Positions 1 to 7,247 of a stretch of 64,000 bases of DNA are shown here, one piece after another. A program made the position numbers and the translations under genes. The DNA is taken from the NCBI RefSeq assembly GCF_001625695.1, contig NZ_AUXY01000058.1, positions 124,001 through 188,000 on the forward strand, written 5' to 3'. This DNA comes from Pseudoalteromonas luteoviolacea H33-S. Its GTDB lineage: Bacteria; Pseudomonadota; Gammaproteobacteria; Enterobacterales; Alteromonadaceae. Position 1 is the first letter of the stretch. Each line of letters begins with the position of its first letter. The notes beneath the pieces were generated by a model, which worked only from the letters and a program-made list of their open reading frames with translations, was not told where the DNA came from and made no database searches.

Positions 1-638
1 AACGGATCTATTTCTCTCTGATATAACTTAGCTGCCATGTTATAAGATTCACGCTTCACTTCCAGTTGTGAATAACCCTGAGGATCTGCTATCGCGGATT
101 TTTCAAATTCAACACCAACATTTTGGAGCTTTGCAATATTTGCTCGGATTTTTCCCAGTAAGTCGCTTACTCGATATACCAAATCGTCCACCCACTCTAG
201 GTAGTCATCAGTTCCTGGTGTCGTACTCAGCTTGCCGCGCTTAACCTGTCGCATCAAAGACCACAACGGTGTCATGGCTGCATTTAACGATACTTTTGTT
301 AATGGACGGTACAGACTTACTCGGCATAATCGAAATACCTCAAACACGCTAGTATTGAATAATAACTTCGTTACTCCATCAACATTGCGGCGGTCATTGA
401 TGATCCGCGACTGTAGCAGATTATCCACATCAAACACTAAACTCACTTCATTTGCCTGTTCATCAGAAAGTTGATCCTTCAACGCTATTACAAATGAGTA
501 AAAAACAGTCTCCGGGATAGCACCAGCATGATTAATGTCTGCAAATTCGATGGTTTTGAACATCACTTCACGATAACGCAGCAATCGCTGAAGTGTCTCC
601 AGTGTACTAAACTGTTTATTAGTTATACTGCCTGCCAT
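1..638 (-). CDS. Partial helical protein downstream of the SMC gene, candidate kleisin-like (JetA-like) subunit
   Basis: My minus-strand translation gives an uninterrupted frame from ATG at 638 to the window edge (about 212 residues, start MAGSITNKQF). The start codon directly abuts the TAA of the SMC gene, so the two are translationally coupled. The visible part is rich in predicted helix and has no transmembrane segment or recognisable catalytic motif. Wadjet and MukBEF/Mks condensins encode a kleisin (JetA/MukF/MksF) beside the SMC subunit, so position and composition suggest that role. I did not recognise a specific family signature, so this is inference. The C-terminus is missing. Confidence 0.6.
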   Translation of the reverse strand, partial: MAGSITNKQFSTLETLQRLLRYREVMFKTIEFADINHAGAIPETVFYSFVIALKDQLSDEQANEVSLVFDVDNLLQSRIINDRRNVDGVTKLLFNTSVFEVFRLCRVSLYRPLTKVSLNAAMTPLWSLMRQVKRGKLSTTPGTDDYLEWVDDLVYRVSDLLGKIRANIAKLQNVGVEFEKSAIADPQGYSQLEVKRESYNMAAKLYQREIDP

Positions 639-3554
639 TTACGCCCCCTCAAAGGCAAGTTGAGTTGAGAGCCTACGGATGAACTCTTGCTCAGGAGAAA
701 AGCACGTTTTAACCCGTTTTGGATCATAAGGTTCTGCTGTACTCATCTCATCCATGAACAGGTATTGCCCGAATGCATCAATTAGATCCGCACTTTTTCC
801 ATGAGTAGTCGCACCGATCAGTGTGTGGCCTTTTTCATTGAGAATTCGTGTCAGCGGTGGAATTTGTTCAGCGCTGACGGTGCCCACTTCATCCAGGATA
901 AGTGGAAACGAAATAGCACTGATATCATCGCATAGCCGCTGGATGAATATTTCTGCAAAGTGCATATTAATCAGGATCTGTGTGGAAGTTGACTGTGCCT
1001 TTTCATCCCACATTTCCCCCGGCTTTTTAGTCATATAGCTGGCTTGTTTGATAATATTTTCCATGCGTAATTTGCCGTCTAAGCTATTTACCGCGTCGGA
1101 ATGTAAAAACTCTTGGAGTCTGGCATACCAGCTTGCGGGCAAAGTTACTGCTGTATTCAAATCATCAAATTCTCGCCAACTAAGCACCAAGTCATCAAAG
1201 GATCCATTGAGCACAACTTTAAGTTTGACTGCCTCTAAGTCATTTATTGTTGCATTAGCCAGTTCCTCATTAATGCGCTGAACTGTCTGTTCTATTTTGA
1301 TCTTTGTTTTGTCTAACCGTTCTAAGCGGTTGCGCAAGTAGCTGTTATGCAGGGCTGTATCTTTTTCTAGTTGGCTTTGTGACTGGTCAAGCGTTTGGAA
1401 TTTTATAGAGAGAGTATCAAAACTCTTGCTAATCGCGGCTTGTGAGCGATTGTTTTCCATGATTCCATGCTCATCTTTTATTATCCCTTTTATACAAAAC
1501 TGCACTAGCTGGGTATAAACGCTTTCTCTGGCGTCTTTGCTTCGTTCTAGCTTTTGACCATAGGTTTGAAGCTCTTCCGGAAGCGGAAGCTGAATGTTTT
1601 CTGGAGAATCTGTGGGCTTTAAAGATACAGTAAGATGCTGTACTCGTGGAAAACGCAAACAGTCGCTCTTGATTCTGTCGTTCAACCGTGAAATTTGTAA
1701 GCATAGCTCAGCACCTGTTTTGCGCTCCAACTCAGCTTTTTCATAGGCTTGTTGTGAGTTTTCTAAATCTTTAAGATTTTTTTCTTCCTCAGCCTCCTTC
1801 ACCACCTTGATTTTATTTAGTTTTTCTAATTCTTCCAGAACTTCTTTTTTTCGTTGAAATGACAATTCAAAGCTTTTTAGCGTGTCCAAATCTGATTTAG
1901 TCAGGGTTATTTCTTTTTCTACTTTAGATACTTCCGATGCGTTATGCAGCGTGGAATTATCGTTAAGGCGTAATAACTCCTTTTCTTCACTGATATGGCT
2001 AATCAGCTGTGCGTCACAGTCAGAAATTTGCTCACTAATAGAGCACTCTGCAGTGTAAGCCGAAAGAGGAATATTTTCGTCAAAAAATTTAAGATGTGCT
2101 GGTTTCAATGTAAATAGTTGAAGGAATTTTGAAATGACTTGGATTTCATCTTCATTGAGCAAGCGCCCTGGGTTTGCGTTAACCAAAAGCGGATTGATCG
2201 CATACAGTTTTCTGACTTCGCTTTCGGCCAATTGAACCTTGATTGCTAAGGCTTGGTTAGCCTCTCGTTCTTTTAGCTTTTTGAGGTTGCCAGTTTCCCT
2301 CTGGATCAGCTCCTTCAGTTCGTCTAGCCTGATTTGACGTGCGTTGGCATCTTGATACTGAGTTAACTTTTCCATCCTTTCTTGAAGGTGCTCTTCTAAA
2401 GCATCGAGTACTTCAGATGTAGAAAGGCCTGGGTATGGCTGACAAATAAGTTCGCATTTTTCTAATATTGACTCACGCCGTTTTAGCTCTCTTTCACAGT
2501 TACCAATATCGTGCCGGTTTATCTTGAGTGTCTCTTCGCCCTCCTTTAACACTTTATCTGCTTCTTCATAGGCCGATTTTAACGGCTCCACTTTCTGACA
2601 AAGTAAACCGTGCTTCTGCTCATGATACTGTCTCAACGCGTCAACATTTATCATTAGCTGAGCGTAATCCAGTTCGTGTGTTTGTTGTGCTTTTTGAATT
2701 TCAAACTCTTTGGTTAATGCTTCAAAAGCAGGAATATTGGCTTTTAGCTGATCCAACTCAACCCGTTCGTTCTCCAGCCTGTCGTGATCATTAATAAGCT
2801 GTTTTACATCTACTTCCAGAGTTTGCGAGCCTTGCTCCTGAGAATCAATGGCAGTCGCCGTCATTAGTTGTAGGGATTTTCCGTCTTGGTTAAAGAGTAA
2901 CTTGACCAACGCACGCAGAGACTCAATTGAGTTTTTTGACAAATCATGCAGCGGGTAAATTACAAATGGACACTCATCCGGATGCAAAACATCGATATTA
3001 TATAACTGTTTTTTGAGCTCATCTATATTGCGAATAAGCGCCGTTGTTTTGTTGACTTCTTTCAACGCGCTAAACAAATTTTCCCCAGGGGGGGAGTCTG
3101 GTCTTCCACCACTTGTTCCTTTTGATTTGTCCCAAAACAAATGCGCGATATCCTCAAATGGAGACGCTATAAAAAGTCGGTTAAGCTTGTAGTTGTTACC
3201 AGCAGAAATAATCTGACAATGACGCCGTATTCCCCCCCCAATAAGCTTGTGCTCCACCTCTAGGATTAGCTTGCTATGAACCGACTGGAAGTAATAGTTT
3301 TTCACCTCATCCTTAGTGTAATACTCTTGTTCGGTCGTGCTCTCGGGAGTTTTAAAGGCAAATTTTTTATCACAATCATTTAGGTTAAGCTCAGGAAGCA
3401 AGAAAAAGCGCACTGCATTTACGATGCTTGTTTTCCCCCAGTTGCCTTTAGCTAATAGGACGAGGTTGCTATCCAGTGGAACCTCGACATAAGCAAAAGA
3501 AGCAGAATCAACGGCGATTATTCGTTTTAAATTTACAGAGAACCTATTATTCAT
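639..3554 (-). CDS. SMC-type ATPase, JetC/MukB-like
   Basis: This 971-residue protein has the SMC layout. The N-terminal head carries a P-loop AKGNWGKTS at about 35-43. Long Glu/Lys/Leu-rich coiled-coil stretches fill about 240-420 and 520-700. The C-terminal head has a signature-like QSTSTQ at 854-859 and a Walker B LILDE at 885-889, followed by a switch-type ATTH. SMC heads dimerise with ATP to translocate or extrude DNA. JetC is the equivalent motor in Wadjet, which senses and cleaves plasmid circles. The P-loop is unusual, with Asn-Trp before GKT where the family has Asn-Gly-x. The start overlaps the end of the Toprim gene by 8 bases, and the kleisin candidate follows with no gap. The SMC assignment is strong. 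The exact family is inferred from neighbours. Confidence 0.85.
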   Translation of the reverse strand: MNNRFSVNLKRIIAVDSASFAYVEVPLDSNLVLLAKGNWGKTSIVNAVRFFLLPELNLNDCDKKFAFKTPESTTEQEYYTKDEVKNYYFQSVHSKLILEVEHKLIGGGIRRHCQIISAGNNYKLNRLFIASPFEDIAHLFWDKSKGTSGGRPDSPPGENLFSALKEVNKTTALIRNIDELKKQLYNIDVLHPDECPFVIYPLHDLSKNSIESLRALVKLLFNQDGKSLQLMTATAIDSQEQGSQTLEVDVKQLINDHDRLENERVELDQLKANIPAFEALTKEFEIQKAQQTHELDYAQLMINVDALRQYHEQKHGLLCQKVEPLKSAYEEADKVLKEGEETLKINRHDIGNCERELKRRESILEKCELICQPYPGLSTSEVLDALEEHLQERMEKLTQYQDANARQIRLDELKELIQRETGNLKKLKEREANQALAIKVQLAESEVRKLYAINPLLVNANPGRLLNEDEIQVISKFLQLFTLKPAHLKFFDENIPLSAYTAECSISEQISDCDAQLISHISEEKELLRLNDNSTLHNASEVSKVEKEITLTKSDLDTLKSFELSFQRKKEVLEELEKLNKIKVVKEAEEEKNLKDLENSQQAYEKAELERKTGAELCLQISRLNDRIKSDCLRFPRVQHLTVSLKPTDSPENIQLPLPEELQTYGQKLERSKDARESVYTQLVQFCIKGIIKDEHGIMENNRSQAAISKSFDTLSIKFQTLDQSQSQLEKDTALHNSYLRNRLERLDKTKIKIEQTVQRINEELANATINDLEAVKLKVVLNGSFDDLVLSWREFDDLNTAVTLPASWYARLQEFLHSDAVNSLDGKLRMENIIKQASYMTKKPGEMWDEKAQSTSTQILINMHFAEIFIQRLCDDISAISFPLILDEVGTVSAEQIPPLTRILNEKGHTLIGATTHGKSADLIDAFGQYLFMDEMSTAEPYDPKRVKTCFSPEQEFIRRLSTQLAFEGA

Positions 3555-4332
3555 ATTCTTCTCCTAAGAATATTTCTTGCTCAATAAAACCCAACCCTTT
3601 AGAAAACAAAGAAGCTAGTTCGGCAAATTTCCAATGATGTGCCTTATCCAGTGCCTTTATAAATTGCTTCTGCTTGTCAGGTTTCTGGCAATAGCCGTGG
3701 TAACAGGCAAGGTTTGAAGGCATTGTGAATATTATTCTGTCGCCGAGTTGCTTCTGCAATGTTTCAAATATCTCTAACCCGGCCAAGTCGTAGTCTGGAC
3801 AGTAATACACTTTTTCAAATTGTGATAAAAACCGCTGTGTTTGCTTGTGAGTGATAGCGTTACCTGAAGAAAAAATAATTAGCGATTCCACGCCAATATC
3901 TTCAAGTTCCATAGCAACAAGGAAGTCTTCACTGAACGTAAAACAGTCACTGTTCTCAATAAGAATAACCGGCGTTAAGTGGTCAAAATTGGACATTTCT
4001 TCCGGCGCTTTCTCAGGGGAGCACTCAATGGCAATATGGGTTTGAGCTTTTAGACCAAATTTCGCTGTGAGGTATGCAGAGTGTGCGCTATGACGATGAG
4101 AGTTGCCTTGTTTAGCCGCGTGTATGCGTGAGCGACTGGGAGCATACTTTGCCAGTAACTTATCAAATAAATCATGGTTGGAAATGCGTATAAAATATCG
4201 TTCCGGTCGAACAAATTCAGCCACGCCCAGAGAATCAAAATTTACATGCTCATTATTGAGTAGCGTTATAAAACGAGTTGCGTTTATAGGCCTACCGGAC
4301 TCAATCGCTTTCAAATAAGGATACAAGTTCAT
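3547..4332 (-). CDS. Toprim-domain protein, short JetD-like nuclease subunit
   Basis: This 261-residue protein carries a Toprim-like core. VILIENSD holds a candidate catalytic Glu126, IIFSSGNA supplies the glycine turn near 157, and YYCPDYDLAGLEIF has the Asp180/Asp182 pair. The C-terminal FIEQE resembles the end of the DUF2220 domain of Wadjet JetD. JetD is the topoisomerase VI/Spo11-like subunit that cuts the looped plasmid. This protein is clearly shorter than typical JetD (about 400 residues) and its N-terminal 110 residues do not look like the usual DUF3322 part. It lies 1 base after the WYL gene and overlaps the SMC gene, which points to one operon and one complex. The Toprim call is fairly sure. 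Nuclease activity is inferred. Confidence 0.72.
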   Translation of the reverse strand: MNLYPYLKAIESGRPINATRFITLLNNEHVNFDSLGVAEFVRPERYFIRISNHDLFDKLLAKYAPSRSRIHAAKQGNSHRHSAHSAYLTAKFGLKAQTHIAIECSPEKAPEEMSNFDHLTPVILIENSDCFTFSEDFLVAMELEDIGVESLIIFSSGNAITHKQTQRFLSQFEKVYYCPDYDLAGLEIFETLQKQLGDRIIFTMPSNLACYHGYCQKPDKQKQFIKALDKAHHWKFAELASLFSKGLGFIEQEIFLGEEYE

Positions 4333-4333
4333 T

Positions 4334-5194
4334 TTATGCCTCAGGGAAAAAATATTCGTTGATGTCGTCTGAATTCAAGACAACCAAAGGAAAGGCTTTT
4401 CCGGAAACTTTCTCAGGATCTTTAGCTATTCTGTAATACTGAATAGTGTAATCAACCAAAGCCCCGCGAGTACGTATTTTAAATGGTTTGTCATAGCCAA
4501 AATCATTGAGTACCAAATTTTGTTCTTCTTGAGTCAGTTCGGGGTGTGGGCCTATTTCAATGTCGACAAAAGTAAACCAAATAATATCTTGCTGAAAGCT
4601 GATGCTGGACTTTCCTTTTAGGTCTACCCTCATAATTCGGCCTAGGTTAAAGTCAGCAAAGCATTCCCGAGAATGACAATAAGCTCGGCAATGCCAGCGC
4701 AAACCATCATTAGCAATTGCGAATGGCGTTACCAGGCGGTTTTTTCCGAGAGGATTGGTGCGACTGCGATAATCAATCATCACTTCTTTTCCCATCCGGA
4801 TAGCTTTAAATAGCAGCCTTGTTACTTCTGGGTTAGGAGACTGAATAGGAGTTAGGCCTTTTGAGAATGCCGATGAACCATATGTCTCTGATACGTATTG
4901 ATTAGCGTTATGAAATATAAAGTCCACGTAGTCAGACCATTTAGGCCGAGTAAACTTTGGAGTGAACTTAGCGGTCGGTATGAATACTTTTTCAGGATCC
5001 TTACCATCGAATACAAGATTGTCAGGGTGAGCTTGACGATACAAAAGAATAGCTTTTGAGATCACATTTACATGCACACCGAAAAAACGGGATAAGCGTG
5101 TGGCATTTGTCCCGCCCTCCCAGTAAAGCATATACTCTAAAGCTTTAAACCTTTCAGTTTGTTGATTCGTAAATTCCGTCTTTGTATCCATCAT
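4334..5194 (-). CDS. WYL-domain transcriptional regulator, BrxR/CapW-like
   Basis: Counting from ATG 5194 (286 residues), a winged-helix region covers about 12-60. A WYL domain spans about 135-200, with MIDYRSR, the LRWHCRAY segment and ADFNLGRI, and a C-terminal extension follows. The RWHxRAYC...F.DF.L.RI pattern is typical of the BrxR/CapW repressors that control BREX, CBASS and other defence islands by binding operators in their own promoter. It is the first gene of the SMC/Toprim operon. An upstream in-frame TTG at 5242 has an AAAGAG 10 bases before it and would add 16 residues. I prefer the ATG because it leaves the palindromes at 5198-5222 in non-coding promoter DNA and gives a normal N-terminus, although that ATG has no clear ribosome binding site. 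Confidence 0.82.
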   Translation of the reverse strand: MMDTKTEFTNQQTERFKALEYMLYWEGGTNATRLSRFFGVHVNVISKAILLYRQAHPDNLVFDGKDPEKVFIPTAKFTPKFTRPKWSDYVDFIFHNANQYVSETYGSSAFSKGLTPIQSPNPEVTRLLFKAIRMGKEVMIDYRSRTNPLGKNRLVTPFAIANDGLRWHCRAYCHSRECFADFNLGRIMRVDLKGKSSISFQQDIIWFTFVDIEIGPHPELTQEEQNLVLNDFGYDKPFKIRTRGALVDYTIQYYRIAKDPEKVSGKAFPLVVLNSDDINEYFFPEA

Positions 5195-5197
5195 TAT

Positions 5198-5222
5198 TGT
5201 GTACACATTTTTTGTGTATACG
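5198..5222. promoter_or_regulatory. Tandem palindromes, probable operator of the WYL regulator
   Basis: TGTGTACACA at 5198-5207 is a perfect 10-base palindrome, and TGTGTATACG at 5213-5222 is an imperfect copy with its centre 15 bases away. They sit just ahead of the preferred ATG of the WYL gene, downstream of a TTTACA -35-like element on the minus strand (about 5246-5251). BrxR/CapW proteins bind repeats in their own promoters, so this is the natural autorepression site. If the upstream TTG start is used instead, the repeats would lie inside the coding region. Confidence 0.5.
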
Positions 5223-5343
5223 ATTTTCCGTTTATTTTGCAAATTTGTAAAGCTCTTTTAAATACCTGCTCAACAGCATGTTATTTTCTTTGGACTTTGC
5301 CCTACCTCTGACGGTCATGGAAGATTAAATAACATTGAAAGAA

Positions 5344-5377
5344 TTGCTGTTTGTTTAGCGTACAGCGCAAACAGCAA
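5344..5377. terminator. Stem-loop at the end of tniQ
   Basis: TTGCTGTTTG at 5344-5353 pairs perfectly with CAAACAGCAA at 5368-5377 across a 14-base loop, overlapping the tniQ stop codon. In the direction of transcription the stem is followed only by a short T-rich stretch (ATTCTTTC), so it may be a weak terminator separating the transposition genes from the cargo operon. The rest of the 5195-5354 gap holds the WYL promoter. Confidence 0.4.
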
Positions 5378-6344
5378 GAAGGCTTTTGTCGTTCAATTCA
5401 ATATCTCTGTAAAGCCAATTTCTTCTTATTACTCTAACCCCAATAGCAAGCAATATCCGTCTGGGGTATTTGAGCAGTAACCATTTAGCAAGACTGATAA
5501 CATAATGCCGTTCAGCTAACGACCTCTGCTCAAAGGCGATTTTAGTTTTAATTAGTTCCCGTTCAGGTTGACCACACAAGTTACATATATAACTCTGTAA
5601 GTCTGGCGCTAGGCTTTTAGAGACGATCAAACGACATAATTGATGTAGCAATATCAGCCTATCAAAATCAAACTTCCCGCAGTTAACAAATTGCCTGTCT
5701 ATCACTCTTAATTGTGCTGCCCAGCGTTCAAAAAGCACTTTGTTCCAAAAGCGTACATGATGGTTTGGAGATTGCCGTAAATCAAAGCCACACTTCCAAC
5801 AACAAGCCATGTTCGCGTCTTTGTATATCCCGGGCTTTCCAAGTTCGCAACGATGAAAGGAAACACTAGCGCCACATTCAATGCATCGGTCATGCATTAT
5901 TATTTGGTGATAAGGACAAAAAGTATAAAAGCCGACTCGCCATGAAAGTCGATAGTATGGTTCAGCCCCTTCAGCCAAGCATTTCGGGCAAAACTGCATA
6001 CCATAACCGTTGTGAAGTCTGTGTTTAATTACTAATGGGCAGAGCCATCTAAGCTGGCCCGATAATGTAAGTTCGGGAAACAGACGTCCTTCAAAAAGTG
6101 AAAGCATGTGCTTTTCTAACTCTTCGCAGCTCACGCTCACTTTTTCGCTTATTTTACCCAACAGCCACTGTGGTATATGCCTATCAATGTCTCTGTTCCA
6201 CAGTTGATAATTTGAGCCAAATTCTAGTCGGCAAAACGTTTGAAGTTTTAATCCATTGCTATGGGCACACCTGACTAGCCAAGAAGAGAGGCACTCTCCA
6301 TTATAAGGTTTAGGGTGGGCTGGCCATAACTTACCTGACAGCAT
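5355..6344 (-). CDS. tniQ: TniQ family target-selection protein
   Basis: This 329-residue protein opens with the TniQ hallmark (PAHPKPYNGECLSSWLVR, a 'P..ESL.SWL.R' motif) and carries several zinc-binding pairs: FCPKC, FCPYH, CIECG and CWKCG, between about 115 and 195. TniQ/TnsD proteins link the TnsC ATPase to a DNA target. Its length suits a TniQ of the Tn5053 or CRISPR-associated type rather than the longer TnsD. It directly abuts the tnsC stop codon, so it belongs to the same operon. No second tnsD-like gene or tnsE is present in the window, so the target preference is unknown. Confidence 0.93.
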   Translation of the reverse strand: MLSGKLWPAHPKPYNGECLSSWLVRCAHSNGLKLQTFCRLEFGSNYQLWNRDIDRHIPQWLLGKISEKVSVSCEELEKHMLSLFEGRLFPELTLSGQLRWLCPLVIKHRLHNGYGMQFCPKCLAEGAEPYYRLSWRVGFYTFCPYHQIIMHDRCIECGASVSFHRCELGKPGIYKDANMACCWKCGFDLRQSPNHHVRFWNKVLFERWAAQLRVIDRQFVNCGKFDFDRLILLHQLCRLIVSKSLAPDLQSYICNLCGQPERELIKTKIAFEQRSLAERHYVISLAKWLLLKYPRRILLAIGVRVIRRNWLYRDIELNDKSLLAVCAVR

Positions 6345-7247
6345 TTACGATACGCCATCTAGTCTACGTTTCCTTGCTGAGGGCGTGATCCAATCTAAAT
6401 CATCCAGCACTTTTAAAGTGATTTGTTCTATTTTATTTTCAATCGCATACACCGCAGCGTTATTCAATATTTTGCTTAGCTCTCCGATATACCCCTCTGA
6501 CATGGCAAATAGACAAGATGCTAGTTTATGCTCGTGTAATACCGATGGCTTTTTGAGTGGCAACATCCTCTCAAAGCTCGCTAACAGCCTTAAATACTCA
6601 TTATCAAATTCCCACCTAGAAAGCATTACGGGTTCAAACCGATTAGCTAATTGCGGATCTGTTTGCAGTGCTCTAAATGCATCCTTGGTTCCTACCCCAA
6701 CTATTGTAATTTGAAGCTCATTGCCCAAATATTTGAGAACATTTAAAAAAGCCCGTTGGCGATTAGTATTCCCCGCTAGAATATGATGAATTTCGTCAAT
6801 CACTAATATCTTTAACCCAACATATCTAAGCAGTTTAATGACTTGAAACTGCTTTTTATCGACTCGCTCACTCGGTTTATAAGGTGCAAATAGCAATTCT
6901 AAAATCGAGTTATAAAAGCGGCCTTCGTCAGGAACAGGCGGTGCTTGAACGAACATAACAGGTGCCAATACCCCATCACCTTCGGGGTTGTCTTCGGCTG
7001 GGTGGTTTCGACAAAACTTTTTCACCAACATAGTTTTGCCATTATTAGTATCACCCACGATGAGTAAGTTGGGCATTCTTTCTGTTCGAGGATGTACCAG
7101 CAAATCCTCAAGCTTGTTTAATATGTTTTTCGCTTTGGAATAACCAATCCAGCGGTCTGAACGTATTTTTTCAATCCTGTGAGCATCATCTAAAGAGAGC
7201 ATTCCTTTGGCACTGTCATTTAAGTGACTAAAATCGCTCATGACCAT
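6345..7247 (-). CDS. tnsC: TnsC/TniB AAA+ transposition regulator
   Basis: This 300-residue AAA+ ATPase has Walker A GDTNNGKT (65-72) and Walker B LVIDE (148-152) followed by IHH, the usual TniB/TnsC pattern. Further on it has sensor-like IVGVGTKDA and an arginine-containing NRFEP. In Tn7-like elements TnsC forms ATP-dependent filaments on target DNA recruited by TniQ and activates TnsA/TnsB. The gene overlaps the end of tnsB. A second ATG at 7241 forms an ATGA overlap with the tnsB stop and is an alternative start two residues in. Confidence 0.95.
   Translation of the reverse strand: MVMSDFSHLNDSAKGMLSLDDAHRIEKIRSDRWIGYSKAKNILNKLEDLLVHPRTERMPNLLIVGDTNNGKTMLVKKFCRNHPAEDNPEGDGVLAPVMFVQAPPVPDEGRFYNSILELLFAPYKPSERVDKKQFQVIKLLRYVGLKILVIDEIHHILAGNTNRQRAFLNVLKYLGNELQITIVGVGTKDAFRALQTDPQLANRFEPVMLSRWEFDNEYLRLLASFERMLPLKKPSVLHEHKLASCLFAMSEGYIGELSKILNNAAVYAIENKIEQITLKVLDDLDWITPSARKRRLDGVS

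Noticed and set aside
232..474. Plus-strand 80-codon frame opposite the kleisin-like gene
   Set aside because: It is antisense to an open, coupled coding frame and has no ribosome site or family resemblance.
5195..5242. N-terminal extension of the WYL protein from TTG 5242
   Set aside because: It would read through two palindromes that look like operators, and adds residues unlike the family N-terminus. It is kept as an alternative because AAAGAG lies upstream.
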